From NCBI RefSeq assembly GCF_001261715.1, contig NZ_CVRU01000032.1, forward strand, positions 1 through 55,248: a stretch of DNA of 55,248 nt, written 5' to 3'. The position numbers were made by a program, and so were the translations under genes. The notes beneath the pieces were generated by a model. The model was not told the DNA's origin and made no database searches. It saw only the letters and a list, made by a program, of their open reading frames with translations. The DNA is from Dysgonomonas sp. HGC4 (GTDB lineage Bacteria > Bacteroidota > Bacteroidia > Bacteroidales > Dysgonomonadaceae). Below are positions 27,750 to 37,207 of the stretch, piece by piece; position 1 is the stretch's first letter, and every line of letters starts with the position of its first letter.

Positions 27750-28499
27750 ATGCTATTAATAAGTTCGTTAGAAAAATTAGGACAATATGCGATGTTAATG
27801 CGCAAGGTCTTAACAAAACCTCAGAAGTGGAGAGTATTTCTTCAACAGCTTTCAAAAGAGATAAGTAAACTTGGAGTTGACTCGATAAGTATCGTTATCA
27901 TCATTTCGTTTTTTATCGGTGCAGTAATAGTTATACAGATTGCACTTAATATCAACAATCCGCTATTACCCAGATATACCGTAGGATATACCTCGCGTGA
28001 AATCATTTTGCTCGAGTTCTCATCATCCATTATGTGTCTTATTCTGGCCGGTAAAGTAGGATCTAACATATCTTCCGAGATTGGGACCATGCGTGTTACC
28101 GAGCAGATAGATGCCCTCGAAATAATGGGAGTAAACTCTGCAAATTACCTCATCTTACCTAAAGTTGTGGGTCTGATGACTTTCGTACCAGTATTAGTTA
28201 TACTAAGTATGTTTTTTGGTATTGTAGGAGGATTTGGTGTCTGCTATTTTACGAATGCCGTACCTGTCGCCGATTTCGAATTTGGGTTACAATCCTTTTT
28301 CAAAACATATTATATATGGTACGCCATAATAAAAACAATATTTTTCGCCTTTCTGATTTCCTCGATAGCAGCCTATTATGGATATTTTGCCAAAGGAGGT
28401 TCGCTTGATGTAGGGAAAGCAAGTACAAATGCCGTTGTAGTGAGCAGTATTTTGATCTTGATTTCCGATTTATTAATTACTGATTTGATGATGGGATGA
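27750..28499 (+). CDS. mlaE: MlaE-type ABC transporter permease
   Basis: A 249-residue inner-membrane permease of the MlaE/YrbE family. It has about five hydrophobic spans and the family segment LAGKVGSNISSEIGTMRVTEQIDALEIMG near 105. With the ATPase it forms the core of a phospholipid-type transporter that maintains outer-membrane lipid asymmetry. The next gene overlaps it by 4 nt, so they are translationally coupled. An MCE-domain partner (MlaD) is not in the window. Confidence 0.92.
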   Translation: MLLISSLEKLGQYAMLMRKVLTKPQKWRVFLQQLSKEISKLGVDSISIVIIISFFIGAVIVIQIALNINNPLLPRYTVGYTSREIILLEFSSSIMCLILAGKVGSNISSEIGTMRVTEQIDALEIMGVNSANYLILPKVVGLMTFVPVLVILSMFFGIVGGFGVCYFTNAVPVADFEFGLQSFFKTYYIWYAIIKTIFFAFLISSIAAYYGYFAKGGSLDVGKASTNAVVVSSILILISDLLITDLMMG

Positions 28500-29269
28500 T
28501 AGAAGTTAAAGATTTAGTAAAATCATTCGACGGTCGCGAAGTGCTTAAAGGAATAAGCATGACTTTTGAGGAAGGTAAGACCAATCTTATCATAGGACGA
28601 AGCGGATCGGGTAAAACAGTATTACTCAAAAACCTAATCGGGTTGATGAGACCCACTAAAGGTAGCATCTTATACGACAACAGGGACTTAACAAAATTAT
28701 CTTCGGATCAGATGAAAGCCTTGCGTCAGGAGATGGGTATGATCTTTCAAGGATCAGCTTTATTTGATGCAATGACTGTATTCGAAAATGTGTATTTTCC
28801 ATTAGATATGTTTTCATCACTGTCTAAGAGTGAAAAAATAAAACGTGCAGCATCCTGTCTCGATCGTGTAAACTTATCGGATGCAGGTCACTTATACCCC
28901 TCTGAAATAAGTGGAGGTATGATGAAACGTGCAGCTATCGCTAGAGCCATCTCTTTAAATCCAAAATACTTATTTTGTGATGAACCCAACTCAGGACTTG
29001 ATCCTCAAACATCTCTGGTTATCGATGAATTGATAAGCGATATTACCAAAGAATATAAAATTACCACGATCATCAATACACATGATATGAACTCTGTGAT
29101 GAATATTGGAGATAAGATATTCTTTATCCAAGAAGGTAATCTTGAATGGGAAGGCACCAATAAGCAAATATTAACAACTAAAAATGAAGCTCTTAACGAT
29201 TTTGTGTTTGCTTCTGATCTATTCAAAAAGGTCAAAGCAATTGAAATGGACGAAATAAATAATAAATGA
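28496..29269 (+). CDS. mlaF: MlaF-type ABC transporter ATPase
   Basis: A 257-residue ATPase. Walker A is GRSGSGKT (about 34-41), the Q-loop is GMIFQGSALF, the signature is ISGGMMKRAAIARA, Walker B is YLFCDEPNSGLDP, and the H-loop is NTHDM. It overlaps the permease gene (ATGA). A lysine- and acid-rich tail ends the protein. Substrate by analogy is phospholipid. Confidence 0.93.
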   Translation: MIEVKDLVKSFDGREVLKGISMTFEEGKTNLIIGRSGSGKTVLLKNLIGLMRPTKGSILYDNRDLTKLSSDQMKALRQEMGMIFQGSALFDAMTVFENVYFPLDMFSSLSKSEKIKRAASCLDRVNLSDAGHLYPSEISGGMMKRAAIARAISLNPKYLFCDEPNSGLDPQTSLVIDELISDITKEYKITTIINTHDMNSVMNIGDKIFFIQEGNLEWEGTNKQILTTKNEALNDFVFASDLFKKVKAIEMDEINNK

Positions 29270-29317
29270 CGAATGGTGGATAACTAAAACATTCATCGCC
29301 TTTTTAATTTCCTAATA

Positions 29318-30085
29318 ATGAAAATTGTCTCATATAACGTTAATGGTATACGTGCTGCATTCAATAAAGGACTAGCTGAATGGCTAAACAAAGAGAACCC
29401 AGATGTAGTATGTTTTCAGGAACTCAAAGCACAAGAAGATCAAATAGATCTCATAACCTTAAAATCTCTAGGATACGAATACTGTTATTTTCACCCGGCA
29501 GAAAAGAAAGGTTACAGTGGGGTCGGAATCATAACTAAAATCCAACCCGATTTTGTAAAAATTGGAATGGGTATTGAAAAATACGATAAAGAAGGTCGCG
29601 TAATACGTGTCGACTATGGCAATGTTACAATAATATGTGTATATATTCCGTCGGGAACTACTGGAGGACTTCGTCAAGTCTTCAAAATGGAGTTTCTAGC
29701 AGACTTCTCAGAATACATCCAAGAATTAAGAAAAGAACGTAAAGAAATATTGATTTGTGGCGATTATAATATCTGTCATAAGCCTATTGATATAAATCAT
29801 CCCGAAAAACACTTAACTTCGTCTGGGTTTTTACCAGAAGAAAGAGAGTGGTTCGACCAATTTGTTGGAACGGGCATGATAGATACTTTCCGAGAATATG
29901 ATCAAAGCGGTGAGAAATATACGTGGTGGAGCTACCGAGCTGGCGCCAAACCTAAGAATTTGGGGTGGAGAATAGACTATCATATGATTTCGAGCGAAGC
30001 TAGAGAAAGAGTAAAAAGTGCAACCATTCACAACGAAGTATGTTATTCCGATCACTGTCCGATATCTATTGAGGCAGATATATAA
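29318..30085 (+). CDS. xth: Exodeoxyribonuclease III / AP endonuclease
   Basis: A 255-residue EEP-fold enzyme for base-excision repair. Motifs: NVNGIRAAF at the start, CFQELKAQ with the metal-binding Glu, GDYNICH with the catalytic Asp/Asn, and YSDHCPI with the C-terminal Asp-His. Length fits ExoA/Xth. It starts 48 nt after mlaF, so read-through is possible. Confidence 0.94.
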   Translation: MKIVSYNVNGIRAAFNKGLAEWLNKENPDVVCFQELKAQEDQIDLITLKSLGYEYCYFHPAEKKGYSGVGIITKIQPDFVKIGMGIEKYDKEGRVIRVDYGNVTIICVYIPSGTTGGLRQVFKMEFLADFSEYIQELRKERKEILICGDYNICHKPIDINHPEKHLTSSGFLPEEREWFDQFVGTGMIDTFREYDQSGEKYTWWSYRAGAKPKNLGWRIDYHMISSEARERVKSATIHNEVCYSDHCPISIEADI

Positions 30086-30299
30086 TCTTTATAGATTTTT
30101 TAGATCAGATATAGCCGAAAAGAAATAAACAATTTCTCTCAACTATTGTTCATTGTATTGAAATATATAGCCTCGGCTATGTTTAGTAGATAACTAATAA
30201 TTTAAAAAACAACGAGTAATAAAGTTATTAATAAGCTGAATAAGCGATTATTAAAAGACTTACACTATATTATTTAATTATTTTATTTTAAACAAAATA

Positions 30300-31061
30300 A
30301 TGGCGAATTTATTAAGTATAAAAAACTTGCATGCCAACATTGATGGCAAAGAAATATTAAGAGGACTAGATCTTGAAGTAAATAACGGAGAGATACATGC
30401 AATTATGGGTCCTAATGGAGCCGGTAAAAGCACATTAGCATCGGTACTTGTAGGTAATCCCAATTTTGAGGTAACCGAAGGTGAAGTTACTTTCGAAGGT
30501 AAAGATTTATTGGAACTTGCTCCAGAAGAAAGAGCATGCGAAGGTTTATTCCTTAGTTTCCAATATCCAGTAGAAATACCGGGAGTAAGCATGGTCAACT
30601 TTATGCGTGCAGCAGTAAATGAGACTCGCAAGCACAAAGGATTAGAGCCTATTGCAGCATCGGACTTCTTGAAATTGATGAAAGAAAAACGTGAATTAGT
30701 TGATCTTGACAGCACCCTTGCAAGCCGTTCGGTAAACGAAGGTTTCTCTGGTGGAGAGAAAAAACGCAACGAGATTTTCCAAATGGCAATGCTTGATCCT
30801 AAATTAGCTATTTTGGACGAAACTGATTCAGGTTTGGATATTGATGCTCTTCGTATTGTTGCAGCAGGCGTTAACAAGTTGAGACGTAAAGACAATGCTA
30901 CTATTGTAATTACTCACTACCAACGTCTTTTAGAGTACATCAAACCAGACTTTGTACATGTATTATACAAAGGAAAAATAGTAAAAAGTGCAGGACCTGA
31001 ATTGGCTCTTGAACTTGAAGAAAAAGGATACGATTGGATTATTAAAGATTTCCAAGATTAA
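30300..31061 (+). CDS. sufC: SufC, Fe-S cluster assembly ATPase
   Basis: A 253-residue ABC-type ATPase of the SUF machinery. Walker A is GPNGAGKST (about 37-45), the signature FSGGEKKRNEI is present, and Walker B is LAILDETDSGLDIDAL, as in all SufC proteins. It works in a complex with SufB and SufD. In this window sufD and sufS follow, but sufB is not upstream; the preceding gene is xth. Its stop codon overlaps a dyad. Confidence 0.96.
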   Translation: MANLLSIKNLHANIDGKEILRGLDLEVNNGEIHAIMGPNGAGKSTLASVLVGNPNFEVTEGEVTFEGKDLLELAPEERACEGLFLSFQYPVEIPGVSMVNFMRAAVNETRKHKGLEPIAASDFLKLMKEKRELVDLDSTLASRSVNEGFSGGEKKRNEIFQMAMLDPKLAILDETDSGLDIDALRIVAAGVNKLRRKDNATIVITHYQRLLEYIKPDFVHVLYKGKIVKSAGPELALELEEKGYDWIIKDFQD

Positions 31062-31113
31062 GGTCATAAACCTATCTGTTGTTTTGGTGCAGGAATGAGG
31101 TTTATCTCCTGCA
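31060..31113 (+). repeat. Dispersed two-hairpin element between sufC and sufD
   Basis: AAGGTCATAAACCTATCTGT, then TGTTTTGG, then a second hairpin with 7-bp arms TGCAGGA (31088-31094) and TCCTGCA (31107-31113). The arm sequences are unrelated to other copies, but the position is the same. Confidence 0.75.
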
Positions 31114-31162
31114 ATACCAAGAATACAGAAACAATGTTTTACAGTAAAATATACAGAATTCA

Positions 31163-32503
31163 ATGATAGAAACTCAATATATAGACTTATTCACCGAACA
31201 CAGAAGCCTTATCGACAGCAAATCGACAAAGGTTCTGAACGATGAAAGGAATAAGGCTTTTGAAATTTTCAAGACGCTGGGTTTTCCCGATCGTAGTCTT
31301 GAAGATTATCAATATTCGGATGTTGTAAAGGAATTTATTCCTGATTATGGATTTAATCTAAGCCGATTATCTACTCAAACAAATCCATACAACGCATATA
31401 AATGCAATGTACCCGAACTTTCGACTAATTTATTCTTTTTAATGAATGATACATTCCACAAAGAGCATCAGCCAAAAACTGATTTTCCAAAGGGTGTATT
31501 TATCGGAAGCTTAAATGACTTTGCGGAACAACATGCTGATATAGCTTCAAAATATTATGGCAAAGTAGCTCAATTAGAAAACAATGCTATAGCTGCTTTC
31601 AACACGATGTTTGTACAAGATGGATTTGTAATATACATTCCTGATAACATTGTAATTGAACAGCCTCTGCAATTAATAAACATACTTACTGCAAATGTAG
31701 ATTTTCTGGTAAACAGACGTCTACTTATTATTGCAGGAAAAAACTCTCAGGTAAAATTGTTGGCTTGCGACCATACTGTTGACAGCCATAAGTTTCTGGC
31801 AACTCAGGTTACTGAAATATTTGCTGAAGAGAATGCCCATATCGAATTTTACGAATTAGAGGAAAACTCTAATCAAGTAACCCGATTAGCTTCGACCTAC
31901 GTTCAACAAGAGAAATCATCGACCGTCTTGGTTAACAATATTACTCTGAACTGTGGTTTTACACGCAATAATTATCATGTAAAACTTAACGGAGAAAACG
32001 CCGAAGCAACTATTGCAGGTGTTGTTATTGCCGATAAGGTGCAACATGTTGACAACTTTGCATTCTTAGATCACGCAAAACCTCATTGCCAAAGCACTCA
32101 GCTATTTAAATATGTATTGCAGGAGCAAGCCGTAGGCTCTTTCTGTGGACGTATTCTTGTAGAGCAGGATGCACAAAAAACAATAGCGTATCAAACAAAT
32201 AACAATCTTTGTGCTTCGCCCGACGCTCGTATGTACTCTAAACCTCAACTTGAGATTTATGCAGATGACGTAAAATGTTCGCACGGTTTAACTACCGGAC
32301 AATTGGACGAAGATGCTCTTTTCTACTTACGAGCAAGAGGTATAGCCAAAGAGGATGCTAAATTGCTACTAATGCAAGCATTTACTGCGGATGTGCTTAA
32401 ACTAATTCATATTGACGTACTAAGAGACCGTCTTGAAGAATTGGTAGAAAAACGCTTCCGTGGAGAAGAAGCCAGATGTGGAGATTGCGCTATATGTAAA
32501 TAA
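31163..32503 (+). CDS. sufD: SufD, Fe-S cluster scaffold subunit
   Basis: A 446-residue SufBD-family protein with the characteristic beta-helix. The C-terminal segment KCSHGLTTGQLDEDALFYLRARG is diagnostic. The protein ends in CGDCAICK, a cysteine-rich tail. It is about 100 nt after sufC and 62 nt before sufS. Confidence 0.94.
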   Translation: MIETQYIDLFTEHRSLIDSKSTKVLNDERNKAFEIFKTLGFPDRSLEDYQYSDVVKEFIPDYGFNLSRLSTQTNPYNAYKCNVPELSTNLFFLMNDTFHKEHQPKTDFPKGVFIGSLNDFAEQHADIASKYYGKVAQLENNAIAAFNTMFVQDGFVIYIPDNIVIEQPLQLINILTANVDFLVNRRLLIIAGKNSQVKLLACDHTVDSHKFLATQVTEIFAEENAHIEFYELEENSNQVTRLASTYVQQEKSSTVLVNNITLNCGFTRNNYHVKLNGENAEATIAGVVIADKVQHVDNFAFLDHAKPHCQSTQLFKYVLQEQAVGSFCGRILVEQDAQKTIAYQTNNNLCASPDARMYSKPQLEIYADDVKCSHGLTTGQLDEDALFYLRARGIAKEDAKLLLMQAFTADVLKLIHIDVLRDRLEELVEKRFRGEEARCGDCAICK

Positions 32504-32565
32504 GCCCTCTTTTGTTTGGGTAATTTCAATTATTCATAACAATATCAGGTAATAATAAATTTGTT

Positions 32566-33816
32566 ATGACAAGTACAAAAGCGACAGGGACATCTACCCC
32601 TTTAGATATAAATAAAATACGAGCTAATTTCCCTATACTTGAAACTCAAGTATATGGGAAACCTCTCATTTATCTGGATAATGGAGCTACTACACAAAAA
32701 CCTAAATGTGTAATAGATAAGATAAGTGAAGTATACGGTTCTGTTAATGCAAATATTCACAGAGGAGTACACCATCTTAGTCAAGAAGCTACCGAACTGA
32801 CTGAAAACGCCCGCAAAAAAGTTCAGCAGTTTATCAATGCAAAACATGCTCACGAAATAATATTCACAAAGGGAACAACTGAAAGTATAAATTTGGTTGC
32901 CTCTAGTTTTTGCCGTGAGTTTTGCAAAGAAGGTGATGAGATTATTGTTTCTGCCATGGAGCACCATTCCAATATTGTACCTTGGCAAATACAGGAAAGC
33001 ATTACGGGTGTAAAGCTCAAAGTAATTCCTATCAACGAAAAGGGAGAACTTATTCTTGAAGAACTAGAGAAACTGATTACACCTAAGACTCGCTTGATCT
33101 CAGTAATGCACGTATCGAATGTTCTGGGAACCATAAATCCGATTGAAAAAATCATAGAGATAGCACACAAGCAAAATATTCCTGTTTTGGTAGATGCAGC
33201 TCAATCTATACAGCATATCAATATAGATGTGCAAAAGTTGGATTGTGATCTATTGGTTTTCTCGGGACATAAAATATATGGTCCTACGGGAACAGGTATT
33301 TTATATGGAAAAGAAGACCTACTTAACAAGATGCCACCATATCAGGGAGGAGGGGAAATGATAGGTTCGGTTTCGTTTAAGAAAACGACTTTTAACGAAC
33401 TTCCTTTCAAGTTTGAAGCAGGTACTCCCAATTATGTAGATTTTATTGCTTTGGGAACTGCCTTAGACTACGTCAGTTCAATAGAACTATCCAATATTCG
33501 TGCCTATGAAGATGAACTTTTGGAGTATTGCACTTCGGAATTGATGAAGATAGACGGTATGCGTATTTTCGGAACATCTGACCACAAAAGTAGTGCCGTA
33601 TCATTTCTTGTAAAGAATATCCATCATTACGATATGGGTATGTTACTAGACAGAATGGGTATTGCTGTACGTACAGGACACCATTGCGCTCAACCATTGA
33701 TGGAAGAACTAGGTATTGAAGGAACAGTTAGAGCATCTTTTGCATTTTATAATACAAAGGATGAAATAGATCAACTTATTGCAGGAATAAAACGAATTAT
33801 TCCTATGTTTGGATGA
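32566..33816 (+). CDS. sufS: SufS cysteine desulfurase
   Basis: A 416-residue class V PLP enzyme that supplies sulfur to the SUF scaffold. The PLP lysine is in FSGHKIYGP and the catalytic Cys in RTGHHCAQPL. Length fits group II desulfurases. It is the last gene of the suf group and is followed by a strong terminator. No sufE is next to it. Confidence 0.95.
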   Translation: MTSTKATGTSTPLDINKIRANFPILETQVYGKPLIYLDNGATTQKPKCVIDKISEVYGSVNANIHRGVHHLSQEATELTENARKKVQQFINAKHAHEIIFTKGTTESINLVASSFCREFCKEGDEIIVSAMEHHSNIVPWQIQESITGVKLKVIPINEKGELILEELEKLITPKTRLISVMHVSNVLGTINPIEKIIEIAHKQNIPVLVDAAQSIQHINIDVQKLDCDLLVFSGHKIYGPTGTGILYGKEDLLNKMPPYQGGGEMIGSVSFKKTTFNELPFKFEAGTPNYVDFIALGTALDYVSSIELSNIRAYEDELLEYCTSELMKIDGMRIFGTSDHKSSAVSFLVKNIHHYDMGMLLDRMGIAVRTGHHCAQPLMEELGIEGTVRASFAFYNTKDEIDQLIAGIKRIIPMFG

Positions 33817-33837
33817 CATTAAGCACCCTATATACAG

Positions 33838-33878
33838 AAAGACTATTTATGAATCAATTTCATAAGTAGTCTTTTTTT
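33838..33878 (+). terminator. Terminator after sufS
   Basis: AAAGACTA plus TTATGAA pairs with TTCATAA plus TAGTCTTT with one small bulge, followed by T7. Confidence 0.88.
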
Positions 33879-33897
33879 ATTGCTAAATTTACACTTT

Positions 33898-33958
33898 ATA
33901 AGGTAGTAAGTCGTAGCCCTTATCAATATTGTAACATGTAAAACAATTATAGATTGTT
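33898..33958 (+). repeat. Degenerate dispersed element
   Basis: TAAGG (33899-33903) pairs with CCTTA (33918-33922), then AACAAT (33942-33947) pairs with ATTGTT (33953-33958). The spacing is longer than in other copies, so membership is tentative. Confidence 0.35.
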
Positions 33959-34014
33959 ATAACTCGAAAGTATATCATCAAATGCTTTCATTCACCTATA
34001 TTATAATATCATTT

Positions 34015-35034
34015 ATGAAGAAATATTTATTGATCTGTTTTGCCTTATTGGCAGTAGCTGGCTTTGCTCAAAACAAAAAGGAAATATATCCTATTGCATT
34101 TTATAATGTAGAAAATTTATTTGACACACAAAGAGATACCAATATTCAGGATGAAGATTTTACACCTTCGGGACGTAATAATTGGACAGACGATAAATAT
34201 AAAAAGAAACTCAAAAACTTAGCATACGTAATCAATTTACTCGGAAAAGAAACAAATCCTGCGGGTGCGGCTATAATAGGTGTAGCTGAAGTTGAAAATA
34301 AAAAGGTAATAGAAGACCTTATCAATACCGGAGATTTAGCCAGTCGAAAATATCAGATTGTACACCAAGATTCACCCGATGCACGTGGTATTGATGTCGG
34401 ACTTATTTACAATCCATTGTTATTCAAAGTAACCTCATACAAAGTGTATCCTTTTACACTTCCAGGAGCAAATGATATAAAAACCCGAGACATTCTTGTC
34501 GTTAGCGGATTACTTGCAGGACAACCTCTTAATGTATTAGTTAATCACTGGCCTTCGCGCCGAGGAGATAACTCCTCGCCTCTTAGAGAATGTGCCGCTG
34601 CCATCTGTAAATATATCAGCGATTCTATTTACCTAGCTAATCCTAAAGCTGGCATCATCATTATGGGAGATATGAATGATGATCCTAAAGATAAAAGTAC
34701 ACGAATAGTACTTAATGCTAAAAAGAATAAGGAAGAGGTACAGAAAGGCGGACTATATAATACTATGTGGAAAATACACGAAAGTGGTACAGGTACTTTA
34801 TGCTATAAAGACCAATGGAATTTGTTCGATCAAATTATAATTTCGCAGAACCTATTAAGTACAGGAAAAAGCAAATTAAATTTTGAAAAAGCGGAAGTAT
34901 TCAATAAAGATTTTCTCTTCCAAAAATCGGGAAAATATAAAGGATATCCACTGCGTACTTTCTCCGGAAATACTTTCTTAAATGGGTATAGCGACCACTT
35001 CCCTACCCTAATCTACCTATCATTAGACAAATAA
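34015..35034 (+). CDS. Exported endonuclease/exonuclease/phosphatase-fold protein
   Basis: About 339 residues from MKKYLLICFALLAVAGFAQ, a good signal peptide. The frame is open 11 codons upstream, but that would weaken the signal. EEP motifs are FYNVENLF, VAEVENK, VNHWPSR, MGDMNDDP and YSDHFP. The NVENLFD start is typical of secreted Bacteroidetes EEP proteins that may act as nucleases or phosphodiesterases. The substrate is unknown. It is monocistronic. Confidence 0.85.
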   Translation: MKKYLLICFALLAVAGFAQNKKEIYPIAFYNVENLFDTQRDTNIQDEDFTPSGRNNWTDDKYKKKLKNLAYVINLLGKETNPAGAAIIGVAEVENKKVIEDLINTGDLASRKYQIVHQDSPDARGIDVGLIYNPLLFKVTSYKVYPFTLPGANDIKTRDILVVSGLLAGQPLNVLVNHWPSRRGDNSSPLRECAAAICKYISDSIYLANPKAGIIIMGDMNDDPKDKSTRIVLNAKKNKEEVQKGGLYNTMWKIHESGTGTLCYKDQWNLFDQIIISQNLLSTGKSKLNFEKAEVFNKDFLFQKSGKYKGYPLRTFSGNTFLNGYSDHFPTLIYLSLDK

Positions 35035-35122
35035 TGTTCTTTTCTTTAGAAATTATAGAGAAATAGGTAATCTATAACACTTAAACTCCTTCTTTTTTAC
35101 AAAAGAAAAAACATATTTATAT

Positions 35123-35130
35123 TATCTTTG
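35123..35130 (+). promoter_or_regulatory. -7 box for the NupG-type transporter
   Basis: TATCTTTG lies 31 nt before the start codon, giving a leader of about 25 nt. Confidence 0.55.
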
Positions 35131-35161
35131 GCTAATAAATCATATAAATAACTAATTACAG

Positions 35162-36412
35162 ATGAGTAGTTCTTTAAACCTCAAGTATCGCCTTATAATA
35201 ATGAATTTCCTACAATTCTTTTTATGGGGTACATGGCTTACTTCTCTAGGGGTATATCTTTCCGTAACACTTCATTTCAATGCCGTAGAAATCGGAGGTA
35301 TTTTTGCAACCATGGGTATCTCTGCACTTATAATGCCAGCTTTGCTTGGTATTATTGCCGACAGATTCCTCAATGCCGAACGTGTATATGCAATGTGCCA
35401 TCTTTTGGGAGCTGCACTGCTGTTTTATCTACCGCATGTTACAGAATATAGTCAGGTTTACTTTATTATGCTACTCGTTACTATGTGCTATATGCCTACA
35501 CTAGGTTTGACTAATACTATTGCTTACAATGCAATGGAACGATCAAACTTCGATATAGTAAAGCATTACCCACCCGTTAGGGTTTGGGGTACAGTAGGAT
35601 TTATTGTTGCCATGTGGATGGTTGATATAATGAAATGGACTGCCAGCGCCAATCAATTATATTTAGGAGCTGCTGCTGCGCTTATATTAGGTTTATATGC
35701 ATTTACATTACCTAAATGTCCTCCGACTCATGCAACTAAAAATTCTTCATGGGTTTCAACTTTTGGACTAGATGCTTTCGTTCTTTTCAAAGAAAAGAAG
35801 ATGGCTATATTTTTTATCTTTTCCATGTTACTAGGTGCTGCACTGCAAATCACCAACCTTTTCGGACAACAATTCTTAAATGACTTTGCTCTTACTGAAG
35901 AATACAAAGACTCTTTTGCTGTTCAGCATCCGGGTATTTTGACTTCATTATCACAAATATCAGAAGCTTTGTTTATTCTGGCAATACCATTCTTCATGAA
36001 ACGTTATGGTATCAAGAATGTAATGCTCATCAGTATGCTAGCTTGGGTATTGCGCTTTGCCTTGTTTGGTATCGGAAACCCTGATAGCGGCATCATATTC
36101 ATCATGCTATCTATGGTAGTATACGGAATGGCTTTCGATTTCTTCAATGTATCGGGATCTCTTTTTGTGGAGACAGAAACAAATCCATCGTTCAGAGCAA
36201 GTGCTCAAGGTTTATTCATACTTATGACTAACGGAATTGGTACTATTGTAGGAACAATGGGTAGCGGATACGTTGTAGATTTATTCACGTCAAGCGATGG
36301 TATAAAAGACTGGCCAAGCATTTGGTTTAGTTTTGCAGCCTACGCTTTAGTTCTAGCCATTGTATTTAGCATTGTCTTTAAGTATAAGAAAACTGAACAA
36401 AAAACAGTCTAA
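35162..36412 (+). CDS. NupG-family nucleoside:proton symporter
   Basis: A 416-residue MFS protein with about 12 membrane spans. The start FLQFFLWGTWLTSLGVYL and the segment VRVWGTVGFIVAMW are typical of the nucleoside:H+ symporter family. It would import nucleosides, which could feed salvage enzymes such as uridine kinase elsewhere in the window. The next gene, rsmI, begins 5 nt after its stop codon, so the two share a transcript. Confidence 0.9.
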   Translation: MSSSLNLKYRLIIMNFLQFFLWGTWLTSLGVYLSVTLHFNAVEIGGIFATMGISALIMPALLGIIADRFLNAERVYAMCHLLGAALLFYLPHVTEYSQVYFIMLLVTMCYMPTLGLTNTIAYNAMERSNFDIVKHYPPVRVWGTVGFIVAMWMVDIMKWTASANQLYLGAAAALILGLYAFTLPKCPPTHATKNSSWVSTFGLDAFVLFKEKKMAIFFIFSMLLGAALQITNLFGQQFLNDFALTEEYKDSFAVQHPGILTSLSQISEALFILAIPFFMKRYGIKNVMLISMLAWVLRFALFGIGNPDSGIIFIMLSMVVYGMAFDFFNVSGSLFVETETNPSFRASAQGLFILMTNGIGTIVGTMGSGYVVDLFTSSDGIKDWPSIWFSFAAYALVLAIVFSIVFKYKKTEQKTV

Positions 36413-36417
36413 AAAAG

Positions 36418-37098
36418 ATGTCACTAGGTAAACTATATATTATACCGACCCCCGTCGGAAATCTGGAAGATATGACTATCAGAGCAATAAGACTGCTCAA
36501 AGAGGTAGATCTTATTCTTGCAGAAGATACTCGCACAACAGGTTTTCTGCTGAAGCACTTTGAGATTCAAAATAAGATGCAGTCGTACCATAAATTCAAC
36601 GAGCATAAAACTATATCTCATATCATAGACCGACTCAGTGCAGGAGAAAATATAGGTCTTGTTTCAGATGCCGGAACTCCCGGTATTTCTGATCCTGGTT
36701 TTCTTATTGGTAGAGAGTGTATAAAAGCGGGTATCGAAATAGAATGTCTTCCGGGAGCAACAGCATTAATTCCGGCGTTAGTTTCATCAGGTATTCCTTG
36801 TGATAAATTTTATTTCGAAGGTTTTCTGCCTCAAAAGAAAGGGCGAATGACCCGATTTAAAGAACTTGCAGAAATACCGACTACCATTGTTTTATACGAA
36901 TCACCTCATCGTGTATTAAAGACGCTAACTCAATTAGCAGAATATATGGGAGAGGACAGACAAGCTGCTACTTGTAGAGAAATATCAAAAATGCATGAAG
37001 AAACTCTACGCGGTACTCTTGCAGAACTTATTTTGCATTTTACGACAAAGGCTCCAAGAGGTGAATTTGTTATAATTATTGCTGCGAAAAACGAATAA
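36418..37098 (+). CDS. rsmI: 16S rRNA (cytidine1402-2'-O)-methyltransferase
   Basis: A 226-residue SAM-dependent tetrapyrrole-methylase-fold enzyme. Family motifs are PTPVGNLEDMT near the start, LAEDTRTTGFLL, SDAGTPGISDPG and LPGATALIPAL. It methylates C1402 in the ribosomal P site. It is 5 nt from the transporter gene. The C-terminal extension found in some RsmI is absent, as in other Bacteroidetes. Confidence 0.95.
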   Translation: MSLGKLYIIPTPVGNLEDMTIRAIRLLKEVDLILAEDTRTTGFLLKHFEIQNKMQSYHKFNEHKTISHIIDRLSAGENIGLVSDAGTPGISDPGFLIGRECIKAGIEIECLPGATALIPALVSSGIPCDKFYFEGFLPQKKGRMTRFKELAEIPTTIVLYESPHRVLKTLTQLAEYMGEDRQAATCREISKMHEETLRGTLAELILHFTTKAPRGEFVIIIAAKNE

Positions 37099-37207
37099 AC
37101 TCTAAAAATAAGCTATTTATTTAGGAAAAGAATTAAATTTGATGAATTGAACCAAAACTAAACAAGAGGGTTTAGTGTTAAATAGGAAAAAGTAAAAGTA
37201 GATAATT

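Noticed and set aside
30278-30895. A 205-codon open frame antisense to sufC
   Set aside because: It is a mirror of sufC codon use, and its product is low-complexity with no domain; SufC on the other strand is certain.
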